From Bolinopsis microptera (lineage: Eukaryota; Ctenophora; Tentaculata; Lobata; Bolinopsidae): DNA of 64,000 bases. The stretch lies in NCBI RefSeq assembly GCF_026151205.1, contig NC_087077.1:9539983-9603982 (forward strand), in the 5' to 3' direction. The translations under genes were made by a program, and so were the position numbers. The notes beneath the pieces were generated by a model. The model was given only the letters and a program-made list of their open reading frames with translations. It did no database searches and was not told the origin of the DNA. This document shows positions 1 to 9,889 of this stretch, piece by piece; positions within the stretch are counted from its first letter, which is position 1, and the number at the start of each line of letters is the position of its first letter.

Positions 1-1033
1 TCTAACCTAGCTCCATCTGCTTTGTTGGCCCCTGCAGGAAGTTCTCTACCGTTGACAGGAAGAAGGGCATGTTCAGTGGTAACATCTATACAGTCAGCAG
101 TTGTTAAGTTTCTAAGTTTCTAACATTACTGGTATTGTTAAGATCAGAAATGAAGAAAACAGTATATGGCACCCCACAGTATCTCTTACAGCAATTTATG
201 GCACTTTGACGCAACTCTTGACAGTTGATTCTAACCATCGACAATGTTTCACTTGACAGATAAGTATGTGTACTGATTGTAAAGAAAAGAGGAAAATAAA
301 TGAAAATAGAAACATTCTGTGCTAAATAAAACACACGACAGGCTGATAAGGAAGATTAGTTTACTAGCAAATTATATTAGGTGTCTTTTGGATGTATACT
401 AAACCATAGGTGCAGATTTCGTTTTGAGGTGAACTTTTAAGTTCCCGAGAAATCTTCTTAAGTTTGCTTTTTTTCCTCCTAGGGCACATTCGTAACCTAC
501 GGGCCAGGTAAACCTAAACTACATATTTACCGTTATGTACGTTGGTATCTGTTGAGGAGCCAAATCATCTGAAAAGCCCTAAACCTATATTTTGCTCAGG
601 CACGTAGCCAGGATTTTTCTTTTGGGGGGGGGGGGGGGGGGGGCTGTCGGCGAGCGAAGCTGCAAGCTGTAGCAGGGGTCTTTTTGCGAAATAGGGTGTT
701 TTAGGCTAAATTGAAAGTTTAATGAATTTACAAAAATGTATGGTTTGGCATAATCATTGCCTACAATCCTGACCTGAGTAATTTCCCTCTTTGAGACTTT
801 ATTTAGGGTTGAAAATTGAGTTTATCGAGAGGAAGTGAGAAATCTCTGGTTCAAATTTGGATTTGAAGCCATGTTTAATTTTTTCTGTTGAGGTCAACTT
901 TTTGTGCAGAAAGTGCTCGATTTTAGGGAAACAAATTTATTATTATCAAACATGTCAATCTTACAAATGTCAACAATCCTAAAATAATTTAGAACCGAAA
1001 CGTGATCCTTTGTAAAATTATATGTCCCAATAA
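1..1033. other. non-coding, repeat-rich sequence
   Basis: I find no supportable gene here. A run of about 20 G at 624-643 follows the phrase CACGTAGCCAGGATTTTT. That motif looks like the end of a widespread invertebrate repeat, but this is my recollection of similar repeats and not proven here. Confidence 0.5.
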
Positions 1034-1330
1034 TCAAATTGACTTGTACTCAAGTATAAAGTTAAACAATTTACTCCAATAACCACGGTCACTAGCAAGT
1101 TCTCTCAAATGGAGAATATCATCATACGACTCCAGCAAGATGAAGCGCTTCCAGAACTTAACCTTCAGACCGTGGTGCAGGAGGTTACGTCTGTGAGCCC
1201 CGAGTCTACCAACTTCACTACACATCTCAACAGCAAAACACAGCGCAGCTTGAGCTGGTGATCTTTCATCGCTCCTCAGTATGTGTCCAAGCATCTTCCA
1301 CCTAGATAACTCAGCATAACTCTAGTTGCT
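1034..1330 (-). pseudogene. LINE C-terminal fragment (non-LTR retrotransposon remnant)
   Basis: On the minus strand an open stretch reads WKMLGHILRSDERSPAQAAL, followed by GRLGAHRRNLLHHGLK and ending ELASDRGYWSKLF. The pattern 'LGH-LR..D.R.P.QA' followed by a basic linker and 'LA.DR..W' is typical of the region after the reverse transcriptase in several LINE clades. Only about 95 residues remain. No RT catalytic motif is present and stops lie upstream in all frames, so this is a dead fragment. The clade cannot be assigned. Confidence 0.5.
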
Positions 1331-2154
1331 GGGGAATGCCTAAATGGTACTGGGACTAACTAGATGCATGTCACCGTAACCACCTCAGAAAGATCATGAA
1401 TGTCAGCTGGCCACGCAGTATGATGTCCAAAGATACCCTCTACAAACAGAGTAACTCTACCCCTATGTCAAACAAATTTAAGTTTGCTTTTAATTTTTAA
1501 TGTGCTGTCGGCACCTGAAATGGACGAAATCTGCAGGGGTGTACTAAAATATAATATGTGATAAAAATGTCACCGCTTTTGCCTATTGCCTATGTTTAAT
1601 GGCACATTTTCTTTGATTAGCATTTTCAATTGAGTGTATGAAGTCCAATTGTTAGTGGTTAGATAACCAATGAGTGAAGCTTAATTTTGTATTGCATATA
1701 CTAATTTCTACAAACCATAGAATATTAAATATCAAATGTGTCCAGTATGGCGCAAATGAGGGTGAGAGTTGTCCTAACCAACTGCATGCCCCTACGATCG
1801 CGTCACCACTGGTGAGCAAGCATTGGATTGTTGTTTAGCTGTGTTGAAAGGGAACATTACTTGATTAATTCATCAATTCGGATTTTAACAACGATGAGCT
1901 ATGATATACTGTTCATCTTAACTTATTGGATCAATTTTATTATATGATTAGATTTTGTCAACGAACTTGGCACACAAAAGATTATAATGCGGAGGTTGGC
2001 TGGCTCTTTTATAATATAAATAAATGTGACACTCCGATTTACAGAATGCTTGCTAGAGAATTAAACAAATAAATATTATCAGACTATACATGCAGCATGA
2101 GTAACTGGTGAATGAGCCTTTGGTAAAAACGGATCCGGAAAAGTCAATGCGGAA
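1331..2154. other. A+T-rich non-coding sequence
   Basis: No open frame or recognisable repeat structure was found between the LINE fragment and the palindrome at 2155. Confidence 0.5.
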
Positions 2155-2589
2155 GACAATACCAAAGACCCGAGTGCACTCGGGTCTGGATGATGATTAA
2201 TCACTCTACACTCGACTGTCACGTGACTTTTTCTACTCGTTCTCTAGCTGGTCCTGAACGACTATTCGAAACCCTAACCCTCTTATCTGATCCCAACCCT
2301 AACCCTAACCCAATCCTTAATAAAAGCATATGCTGAAACCCTAACCCTAACGAGAAATTGGACTAACTTCCTTATACGGTCATATCACGTGATCGAGACA
2401 GTTTTTCGCCAATATCTCGACAGGGGAGCATTTTAACCCTATGTCATAGGGGGTGATTCGGAATCATGAATCAGCGTCCGAAAATACATCGATTGAAGTT
2501 GGTTTCAACTGTCGGGGGCCCTTTTAGAACAATCTCGAAGATCGACTGTAGAGTGATTTAGCACGCTCGCTCGGGTCTTTGGTATTGTC
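2155..2589. repeat. 44-bp perfect palindrome split by an inserted element
   Basis: The arm at 2155-2178 plus the distal sequence (2570-2589) would form a perfect 44-bp palindrome centred on TGCA if the insertion at 2188-2569 and one copy of its 9-bp duplication were removed. The arms read GACAATACCAAAGACCCGAG and its exact complement. This suggests an older short hairpin element was the target of a younger insertion. Confidence 0.75.
2188..2569 (+). mobile_element. E-family inverted-repeat element with internal telomere-like repeats
   Basis: The 382-bp insertion is flanked by the exact 9-bp direct repeat CTCGGGTCT (2179-2187 and 2570-2578). Its ends are imperfect inverted repeats: the left end carries AATCACTCTACACTCGA and the complement of the right end carries AATCACTCTACAGTCGA. 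The interior holds several CCCTAACCC units (about 2270-2350) and the site CACGTGA. Related copies lie at 4725-5190 (inverted), 10859-11240, 12466-12600 (partial) and 17608-20707 (expanded). It has no coding capacity, so it is non-autonomous. Confidence 0.85.
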
Positions 2590-3785
2590 GTCGGTATATT
2601 GTCCATTATCTACGTTCTGCTTTCATAATTTCAACAATAGTGAGTTCTAAATATACAGCTTTAAACCGACTAAGTGTAGCCTGGATGAATTAAATACTTG
2701 ACAATCCGCACTCCTATAATTCAAAAGCATGAGTAACTCGTAGTGATGTATGATCCTTAAAAACTTAAAATTTAAATTTGTTGTCCTAAAAAAGTTGTTT
2801 TCCCATATAGCCTGCTAGTCTGTTGCTCACGTCTTTCATGCATGGATAGCCTAGGATGCCACGTGAAAAGGGTGCCGCGCACAAAATATTCAATCCACGT
2901 TCGGAAAGTATTTGTTACTGTTGCTTTATAATACAAACTAGTTTCATCGAACGATTTTTTCTTGCACATAAATCGTAAATCAAATCATTGATATATGCAG
3001 GATCAACAATAAAAACGATTAACTGTATCCATTCAAAATTTAAAAACTACAAACTAATATGAAATTTAATGTATTACATTAATATAGGTAACTCAAATCA
3101 AAATTTCGAACGCGCGTACGCAATGTGCATCAAACTCAAAACAATTGACAAAACAACCAAAAAATATTGCAATTTATAATCATAATGAAGTATGTCAATC
3201 TGTTGAGCAGAAATCAAAAATATTTGATACATCAAATATATAATAGGCTAGGCGCGCGCTATATTTTTACCAAAAGTACATCCAATAAATTTGATCTACG
3301 TACGTATTGAAATGTATCCTTGTGTAAATTTGTATTGATCCCGTTTGATGCGACAAAAAATTCTTTTATTAGGCAAGGAAATTACTAAACTGTCAACGTT
3401 TCAATGTTATTGACGTACGTAATTGCATGCCACTCTTCGCGCGCGAAGTGTTGTAACATTGTATCAACAATGTTACAACATCGTATGCATGATCTCAAAT
3501 TATTTGTTTGCTGTAGGGGTATTGGTATGGGTACCACTACCTAGTGGCCCTGGAGTCCGAAGAGATGATGTCCATATTAGGAGTTAGTTGGATGTTCATT
3601 TGTTGTAAAGGTTGAAGGTCGCGCGCGAAAAGTGGCATGCAACGTATGTCAAGGTAGTCTTATCAGCACGTTCGTTACTTGTAGGTTTATAATCTACCAG
3701 GACGCGCGCCGAGTTGGACTCGTCGACGGTTGAAACAATCATTTTACGAGTATCACCCGTTAACAGCTTACAATCTATCGGCGGC
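2590..3785. other. A+T-rich non-coding sequence with GCGCGC hairpin fragments
   Basis: No gene is supportable. Pieces of the G-family hairpin element (GCATGCCAC next to TTCGCGCGCGAA) occur near 3424-3455 and 3619-3652. Their flanks do not give a clean target duplication. Confidence 0.5.
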
Positions 3786-3930
3786 TTACTGGGCCGCGCT
3801 CAGCCTGTCATTCCGCCGAATCTCTATTGAACATAATAGCCTGAGGTCCCCAGGTTGCTCTAACCAGAGCCCTCTCGCTTGCAGTAGCGCGCGACCGCCG
3901 TACGCGTATACACATGGCTATGTGAATGCG
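3786..3930 (+). mobile_element. B-family and H-family short elements side by side
   Basis: A B-family copy starting TTACTGGGCCGCGCTCAGCC and ending GGTCCCCAGG runs directly into an H-family copy that starts TTGCTCTAACCAGAGCCCTC and ends ATGGCTATGTGAA. B has other copies at 4907 and 10597; H has others at 21069, 21447 and 24686. No clean target duplication is visible here, so the copies may be rearranged or decayed. Confidence 0.6.
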
Positions 3931-3944
3931 TAATACATACAACT

Positions 3945-4017
3945 TTGACGGATGTTACTCGTCTAAATTTCTTCGAAGTAGCGCGCGCCGGGCCAGATCA
4001 CCATTAACAATGGTCAA
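3945..4017 (+). mobile_element. D-family short element
   Basis: This 73-bp sequence runs from TTGACGGATGTTACTCGTC to a complement-related end (complement TTGACCATTGTTAATG). It has a GCGCGCGCCGGGCC core and matches the 126-bp D copy at 17429-17554, which has a clear 9-bp duplication. The flanks here are similar but not exact (CATACAACT and ATACAATTT). Confidence 0.6.
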
Positions 4018-4083
4018 ATACAATTTATTGAAATGTGTCTTCGCGGCAGGAAGGGTCCAGGAGATCACGACGTAATAAAGTAA

Positions 4084-4164
4084 TTGATACATGTTACGTA
4101 TCCCAAATATATATCTTCGGCGGCGCGCGCTTCGCGCGCGAAAGGTGGCATGCAACGTATGTCA
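4084..4164 (+). mobile_element. G-family short hairpin element, 9-bp target duplication
   Basis: This 81-bp element is flanked by ATAAAGTAA (4075-4083 and 4165-4173). It starts TTGATACATGTTACG; the complement of its end starts TGACATACGTTGCATGCC. The core GCGCGCGCTTCGCGCGCG can fold on itself. A related, uninterrupted host sequence near 29940 lacks the element, supporting insertion. Further G pieces lie at 3424, 3619 and 26156. Confidence 0.8.
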
Positions 4165-4299
4165 ATAAAGTAAGATCAAGACAATTTACATATTGGACAA
4201 GAATAATACACAAATATTATTAATAACGTTCGTTAACTTTGAATTTACAAAGTTAATTATTACTATCAACTAGATAACTTCAGAAATGGGACATTAATG

Positions 4300-4558
4300 C
4301 AATGGCGTAACGTTGCCTGTTGGTGCCCCCGCCGAAAATGCACCCCCTCCCCTGTTGGCGCCCCTCCCTAAAATTGAACAAAATAGGTGATTTTAGCATT
4401 TAATTTAGAGGATACGCTGGCAAAATCTTTAAAAAAGTGCGTTTCTAGAGCAAAACGCACAGTTTTGCTGGTACCTCAGTTGAGTTTTTCAAAATTGTCC
4501 CACATTCAAACGCGAACGACGATTTTGCGGGGTCAGCGGGGCTTTTGTTACGCCACTG
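4300..4558 (+). mobile_element. hAT-like non-autonomous element
   Basis: This 259-bp insertion has terminal inverted repeats CAATGGCGTAAC / CAGTGGCGTAAC and an 8-bp direct repeat CATTAATG / CATAAATG (4292-4299, 4559-4566; one mismatch). The related host sequence at about 30060-30100 has the uninterrupted site (GGACATAAATGAATAT). An 8-bp duplication and CAGTGGCG-type ends are characteristic of the hAT superfamily. Confidence 0.8.
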
Positions 4559-4608
4559 CATAAATGAATATCTTAAAATCTGATAAGTAGCAAGCGTGCT
4601 AAATCATT

Positions 4609-4726
4609 GTCATACGTTGTATGACCCGTCGCGCACGAAGTGACGATACTATAGTGACGATACTATAGTGACGATACTATAGTGACGATACTATAGTGAA
4701 GCGACAGTGGGGGTTACCACGTGATA
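4609..4726 (+). mobile_element. F-family short element with 14-bp tandem repeat
   Basis: It starts TTGTCATACGTTGTATGACC and ends GGGGGTTACCACGTGATACAA. Four copies of a 14-bp unit, GTGACGATACTATA, fill 4641-4697. It sits between two copies of CTAAATCA, the terminal sequence of the E-family element that follows, so it apparently landed in the end of an inverted E copy. Other F copies lie at 5603, 9890 and 17217. Confidence 0.7.
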
Positions 4727-5190
4727 CAACTAAATCACTCTACAGTCGATCTTCGAGATTGTTCTAAAAGGGCCCCCAACAGTTGTAATTAACTTCAATC
4801 GATGTATTTTCGGACGCTGATTCCGAATCACCCCCCATGACATAGGGGTGAAATGCTCCCCTGACGAGATATTGGCGAAGAACTGTCTCGATCACGTGAT
4901 ATGACCTTACTGGGCGGCGCTCAGCCTGTCATTCCGCCGAATCTTTATTCGGTTTATGTTTATGAACATAATAGCCTGGGGTCCCCAGGTAAGATATGAC
5001 CGTATAAGGAAGTTACTCTAATTTCTCGTTAGGGTTAGGGTTTCAGCATATGCTTTTGCTAAGGATCGGGTTAGGGTTAGGGTTGGGATCAGATTAGAGG
5101 GTTAGGGAATTTCGAATAGTCGTTCAGGTCCAGCTAGAGAACGGGTTGAAAAATTCACGTGACAGTCGAGTGTAGACTTAAAGTGATTAA
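4725..5190 (-). mobile_element. E-family element, inverted copy, interrupted by a B element
   Basis: This is the reverse-complement relative of the element at 2188-2569, with the same end motifs (TAAATCACTCTACAGTCGA and TGATTAATCATCATCC) and TTAGGG units at about 5028-5105. It is interrupted at 4907-4992 by a B element. No clean duplication is visible outside it. Confidence 0.75.
4907..4992 (+). mobile_element. B-family 86-bp element, 9-bp target duplication
   Basis: This insertion interrupts an E-family copy. The flanks are GATATGACC at 4898-4906 and 4993-5001. The same host sequence appears uninterrupted at 2380-2390 and 11045-11055. The ends are TTACTGGG and, on the complement, TTACCTGGG. 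Internal self-complementary segments (GCCGAATCTTTATTCGGTTT; CCTGGGGTCCCCAGG) give a strong hairpin. Confidence 0.9.
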
Positions 5191-5468
5191 TCATCATCCA
5201 CATCTCCTACGGTCATAAGTGCGCGTACCGTCACGAAATTGTCAACAGTTAACCTCATAAAAATAGTAAGGAGCAAAATTTAAAAAATCACTGCATCATG
5301 CATTATAATCGATTGTGCCTCTGTCAGGAACATATGTTCTAAATTTGAAATGATACGGATGAAAGTTCTAGGAGAAGATAGGTTTTGAAGGTGGTTTCAG
5401 GGGTCAATTGCTGACAGTGACAGGGGGAGGGGGTAAAATTGGTCAAAATCTTGCTGACGTTATATCAC

Positions 5469-5573
5469 TTGATTCACGATGTCAATCCTTCGCAGCTCGG
5501 TGAGGCACAGTGGTGCATCTCGCGAGAAGCATTATTTGATGCGCGCGCGACCAAGTAGTGCATCGCGCTACAA
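5469..5573 (+). mobile_element. C-family 105-bp element, 9-bp target duplication
   Basis: It is flanked by TTATATCAC (5460-5468 and 5574-5582). It starts TTGATTCACGATGTCAATCC; its complement starts TTGTAGCGCGATGCACTAC. The core is rich in GCGCGC. The duplicated copy of this locus near 13300 lacks it (CATATCACATATG), which gives an empty site. Other C copies lie at 11241 and 17405. Confidence 0.88.
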
Positions 5574-5602
5574 TTATATCACATAATATGTGAACGCTCC
5601 CT

Positions 5603-5715
5603 TTGTATCACTATCACGTCGTGACCCCAATTGTAGCGTTTCTACATGCTACACTTACAGCTCAGTACAGGGGGAGCCGCGCACTCGTGCGTGGCGGGTC
5701 ATACAACGTATGACA
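5603..5715 (-). mobile_element. F-family element, 9-bp target duplication
   Basis: This 113-bp element lies between direct repeats ACGCTCCCT (5594-5602 and 5716-5724; shared flanking letters extend the match to 11 bp). Its ends are TTGTATCACTATCACG and, on the complement, TGTCATACGTTGTATGACCC. The paralogous site near 13316-13326 (GAACGCTCCCTTAGG) is uninterrupted. Confidence 0.85.
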
Positions 5716-5892
5716 ACGCTCCCTTACTCTTAGTAGGGGTACGTTTCACGTGTTACTGTTAGATATGTTTATTGATTTTAAGTTAAACCGTCGTTTTTAA
5801 ATAATTTACAAAGAATCTAACACAAGTGTGTACAGTGTACACAGCACAATTACCAAATTTACAATCCGCCGTCATAATTTTCTACTATAACT

Positions 5893-6486
5893 AGGAGGTG
5901 CACCATAAAAATAAACTTGCTCGGATTTTAAAATTTTTTGTACCATTCTTTTCTAGAGACTGTGAGAATTTTCACAATACCAAATTTGTCATACCTTTTT
6001 GGAAAAATCAGTGAGTTTCGCCTAGGTGTCATATTTGATGGTGCGCGGCTTTAGGAGCAAAATTAGCTGTAAAAGTCGCGTAATTTGACCAAATTTGACC
6101 AAATTCGTTGGTTTTTGTCGTATTATTTGGATATATCTTCAGTTCCTTGAATGAGATCATTCTGAAAATTGGCGACGACCTTCCAATAGTGCTTTCACAA
6201 CTGTCCGAAAAATTTGGTGGATATCGGAGTTGATATAGTGATCAAAATGGGGCAAAATATGCTGCTTTTAGCTGTAACATAATGTCTGATGGTTAGATAT
6301 GCTTTAAACTTTTCGGACACTTTCCTTGTAAGTCTATGAGTAAGCTTACCAATTTTTGTTGCAATCGGAGGTCGGGAAGGATACTTAATATCTATTTGTT
6401 TGAAGAAAATTGTGCTGGCCGAAATTAGCGCTAAAAAACCATCCTACAGTCGGCACGCGCGGCTCACTGTCGATGGTGCACTACCT
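5893..6486 (+). mobile_element. A-family element, 594 bp, 9-bp target duplication
   Basis: It is flanked by ACTATAACT (5884-5892 and 6487-6495). The ends are AGGAGGTGCACCAT and, on the complement, AGGTAGTGCACCATCGAC. It has no long open frame. It landed in the sequence that corresponds to the C-terminal tail region of the neighbouring receptor gene. The copy at 11513-12079 is very similar throughout, and a third copy from 17345 is broken by nested insertions. Confidence 0.92.
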
Positions 6487-6495
6487 ACTATAACT

Positions 6496-6710
6496 TTGTC
6501 AACATCTTAATTTATAATTATTTTAGCTTCATCGCCTTTTCAGAATTAAAAAAAATTTCGGCTAGCGATTTAGTTAAAGCGGAAGGAGACACTTGTTCTA
6601 GGGTGGTCCATGTCTTCGTTGCCTTCCCATGTACTACTACTGCCTCCTCAGCTACATTGCATTTGCTTGTAGTCACATTTTCTACTATAGCTTCGTCAAC
6701 ATCTTCATTT
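6496..6710 (-). other. former C-terminal tail sequence of receptor copy 1
   Basis: Directly after the stop, another frame of the same strand continues with AIVENVTTSK, which aligns with TIAENYDDG in the tail of copy 2. A further, diverged copy of this unit sits on both sides of the A element (5880-5892 and 6487-6522). The tail was probably once coding and was lost through a small indel. Confidence 0.55.
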
Positions 6711-9389
6711 CTAATTATCTGAATTCTGATCATGAAGTTTTCTTCCGTTTGACAAATCATTGCTGATAAATCTAAAGCGTCTTTTCAAAGCCTTCATAAA
6801 AGTTAGGCCGTCGATCTGCATTGATTCATTAACAGAAACATATACAAACTCAACCAAAAACAGGATGAAAGAAATCGCGACTCCTGCACTAAGTAAATAA
6901 AACACTCCCGCTAAAGTGTCCAGATCCAACGTACCCTTCTCTGCCATGACTGATGTGGAACAAACGGTAGCTCCCCCTGTCCACTTTTCCCACAGACTGT
7001 CAATAAAACCTTCTTCTCTAAACTTTAGGAGATATGTGTCTATAATAGTTTCATACGGAGAGTCTTTTGGTAAACCAAAAGCGTACGCAAAGGATTGAAA
7101 CTCTTCTCCGACAGAAAATATATCACAGTCCCCTCCGAGATTGTATGCCAGGACGGGCGACTCATCTATGAAGACAAAGTTACCTTGACGTACTGTATCC
7201 AGGGCATCTGAAACGTTCTGTAACTTTATTCCCTCATTAGCAATTCTCAAGTATCTGGTGTCCATGTGCGTCTTCAGAAGAGTCTCAGGATGTCTGCTCC
7301 CAATAACCCCCCACTGGTACGTATCCTGTGCCAGTAAATCAAGGACTGTCTTCAAAGAAGTGCCGAGGTTACTGAGAGTAAGGGAGGCAGTGAGGTTAGC
7401 GGTGTACATGGAGGTTACAACCAACATGAAAGTCCACCAAATAATGATGAGGAACCGTCCGGATATACAAGGGAGTGCGGGAATTGACAATTCCACTTCA
7501 CCAGTGGCCATCATCCACAACGAGCTGATAAAGGAAGCCTCATCACTTTTACCCTCTTCCTCTGCCTTGTCTATCAGACAACCGTATAGCTTATTACCAT
7601 GTATTGAGCACCGTCTCTTCTTCATTTCATCTCTCTGTCCTGTACATTCGTTACAAGAACACGTTTTCACGGCGTAAAGTTTAGTTCCATACTTACTATA
7701 GGGAGAAAACTTACCAATGCAGGAGATGAGAGCAACCAGGATGAAATATGAAAGCAGAACCATCAACCAGACGAGAGGGTCGAATGGAGACAAAAAGAAG
7801 TATTTGTTACCTGTCTTTGATTCACCCTTCACCACCGCTTTTAAGCCTGCGTCCATAAACGCGAAGCTGAAATCAATGACAGTTTTTCTGGCTGAGTTAG
7901 TTGATAGGTCGATGGCTATTATGTCAGTTTTATCCGCTAGCAGATCTCCGATCATCCCATTCCATTCCTTGGTAGTCTCGTTTTTTGCTCCAAACTTTAA
8001 ATCAGCGGGGGAAATGTACTCATATGTGAAAGACAACTCTTCAGCTAGCCGTACCACCATGTCGTTAACCATTCCCGACCAGCAGGCATTTCCTTCGCAT
8101 TCCTTTGTGGAATGAAACATGAAAGGTTTCTCCTCGACTGTCCCTAATCTTAAGTGTCTATCTACCAGATTCTTATTAACACCAGTTGGAACGATATTGG
8201 TTCCGTCAAAAAACTGCATGTTTTGTGTCATCTGGAGGCCTGATGAGTTGGTCCAAGTACCGACCGTACTAAACTTATCATCCACAAAGTTCAGTATCTC
8301 GTAAGACGGCTCATTCCTTTCTCCGTTAATTGTAAAATTGATTTCTCCAGAAATTCCCGTATACCTGGTTTGTAGTATTGAATCCAGAACAGTTTTACCT
8401 TGGTTCCAACCTTCTGATTCAGAAGAACAATCCACGTCTTGTGTAATGTCCTCTGAAACTCCGATCAGTGCTTCGTCAACAAATCCTATTGCATCAAAAG
8501 TAAGATCTGTGTAACTGGTCAAATCTTCAGCTTTACCGACATTCAAAATGTAAGAGTCCTTATATTTCTTGTACTTGCTACTTTTTATTTGAGCTGGCTT
8601 GATCCCTATTAATCCCTCATAAAAACTCAAGGAGTTACCATTATCTTCCGCTAAATATTGAGGCTGTGCCGCAATGGCATCTGTAACTATCCACACATAT
8701 TCTGGTCCCATCAGACCTATCTCGTGGGCCTTTTCCAGGACACGTTTCCCAAACTCAGCTGCGGCATTGAGTACGATAACCTTGACAAGGGAGTGCCGGA
8801 TCTCTGACAGTGGGCCTGATATTTCCGTTGTAGTATTATCTGCTGAGAAAATGAGAAAATCTTTTAACTCTACACTTGAGTCTGTTAAAAGTAAATTCTC
8901 TAGTTTTATCATCCCGTTTAGTCCATACGAATCTGCCGTTGCCAGAATTGAAACTTCGTGCCAGTTGTAATATTTGATCAAATCGTAGATAGCTTCACTC
9001 TGATAAAAATCCGATGCCAACATTCGAATGATGTATTCCCGATTTTTATTCCAAAGAAACGGATCGGTCGCTGAGACTGCTATATGTGGTATTTCCAAGG
9101 GTGAGAATATGTCCGACTGAATGGCGGTGTCTGGAGAATCTCCTTTGGTGATGACCACAGAAACTCCCTCCGTCACCAGCTGACAACATGCTTCTATCAT
9201 GCTCTGCAGTTTGGTGTCATCATACTCCACTGTTACCAGAGTATAGGAAACGTTCTGTGCGGCGTAGCTGGACAAGCTCTTCAGGGCATTGTTGTACCTG
9301 TCTTGTTTTGAGATAAGGAATCCTACTTTGGTTTCGGAGAAGGAAAGTGTGAGAGCGCAGAGAAAGGACAATAGTTTGTACGAATACAT
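6711..9389 (-). CDS. ionotropic glutamate receptor subunit (copy 1), 892 aa
   Basis: A ligand-gated cation channel subunit, expected in the plasma membrane as a tetramer. The start at 9389 gives a signal peptide (MYSYKLLSFLCALTLSFS). Residues about 20-360 form the amino-terminal, periplasmic-binding-like domain. S1 of the ligand clamshell follows, with the alpha-carboxylate-binding Arg at about 501 in STNSARKTVIDFS. M1 is at about 536-558 and the pore loop at about 622-642. M3 carries MYTANLTASLTL at about 661, close to the family SYTANLAAF. S2 has an acidic ligand contact (E743 in FIDESPVLAYN) and M4 is at about 825-852. The S2 style (FIDESPVL, KDSPY) is nearer NMDA-type than AMPA-type. An unusual Cys-rich M1-M2 loop is at about 577-604. 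No intron is needed. The C-tail stops 28 residues earlier than in copy 2. Subfamily and ligand are not decidable by eye. Confidence 0.93.
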   Translation of the reverse strand: MYSYKLLSFLCALTLSFSETKVGFLISKQDRYNNALKSLSSYAAQNVSYTLVTVEYDDTKLQSMIEACCQLVTEGVSVVITKGDSPDTAIQSDIFSPLEIPHIAVSATDPFLWNKNREYIIRMLASDFYQSEAIYDLIKYYNWHEVSILATADSYGLNGMIKLENLLLTDSSVELKDFLIFSADNTTTEISGPLSEIRHSLVKVIVLNAAAEFGKRVLEKAHEIGLMGPEYVWIVTDAIAAQPQYLAEDNGNSLSFYEGLIGIKPAQIKSSKYKKYKDSYILNVGKAEDLTSYTDLTFDAIGFVDEALIGVSEDITQDVDCSSESEGWNQGKTVLDSILQTRYTGISGEINFTINGERNEPSYEILNFVDDKFSTVGTWTNSSGLQMTQNMQFFDGTNIVPTGVNKNLVDRHLRLGTVEEKPFMFHSTKECEGNACWSGMVNDMVVRLAEELSFTYEYISPADLKFGAKNETTKEWNGMIGDLLADKTDIIAIDLSTNSARKTVIDFSFAFMDAGLKAVVKGESKTGNKYFFLSPFDPLVWLMVLLSYFILVALISCIGKFSPYSKYGTKLYAVKTCSCNECTGQRDEMKKRRCSIHGNKLYGCLIDKAEEEGKSDEASFISSLWMMATGEVELSIPALPCISGRFLIIIWWTFMLVVTSMYTANLTASLTLSNLGTSLKTVLDLLAQDTYQWGVIGSRHPETLLKTHMDTRYLRIANEGIKLQNVSDALDTVRQGNFVFIDESPVLAYNLGGDCDIFSVGEEFQSFAYAFGLPKDSPYETIIDTYLLKFREEGFIDSLWEKWTGGATVCSTSVMAEKGTLDLDTLAGVFYLLSAGVAISFILFLVEFVYVSVNESMQIDGLTFMKALKRRFRFISNDLSNGRKLHDQNSDN

Positions 9390-9885
9390 CCTGACTAGGT
9401 GAGGTGTTGTGTAGATTAATGATGGTTAGAATGATATCTGCTTTAATGAAAATATTGCACTGCCTACAGTCAGAACATCAATGAAAGCTGGCGGCATTAC
9501 AAATGATGTATATTAGAGCTTTTCATTACAAGTTAAAACGAGGCCTTCATATTACGGAGCCAGGGTGTGGACTGGTTAAAGCCGACTAAAGTCGAAAGCT
9601 TTATTCGAGGACATTTAAGCCTAAGGGGGCAGGGAGCCGGGGGTGGGGAGCGTCTTCATGGAAATAGCTAAATTTATCGCTGGTCAGTGGTGAAAGGGCA
9701 TTGAAATACAACAACAGATGAGTAAACTTTTATCCGCGGAAACAGGAAAGTAGAAAGATCCAGTATGCAGTACGAGATCGGGGACGGGTTCTATGAACAA
9801 ACAGTCGATTGAATTATCGAATACAATGCGTGCTGCATATTTACCTGCGCAAAGTTATTTACGAAAAATTAATTTGCAAATTTTT
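9390..9885. promoter_or_regulatory. upstream flank of receptor copy 1
   Basis: This is the 5' flank shared almost base for base with 16696-17190. It presumably includes the 5' UTR and promoter, but I see no unambiguous TATA or initiator element. The strong conservation may simply reflect recent duplication. Confidence 0.35.
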
Positions 9886-9889
9886 TGTC

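Noticed and set aside
2266-2350. Chromosome end or fusion point at the CCCTAA tracts
   Set aside because: The tracts are short, recur at the same internal position of several E-family copies and are bounded by target duplications, so transposition explains them.
6916-8970. Plus-strand open frames of 60-139 residues opposite the first receptor gene
   Set aside because: They are antisense shadows of the receptor coding sequence; the same set appears opposite the second copy, as expected from duplication of the sense gene.
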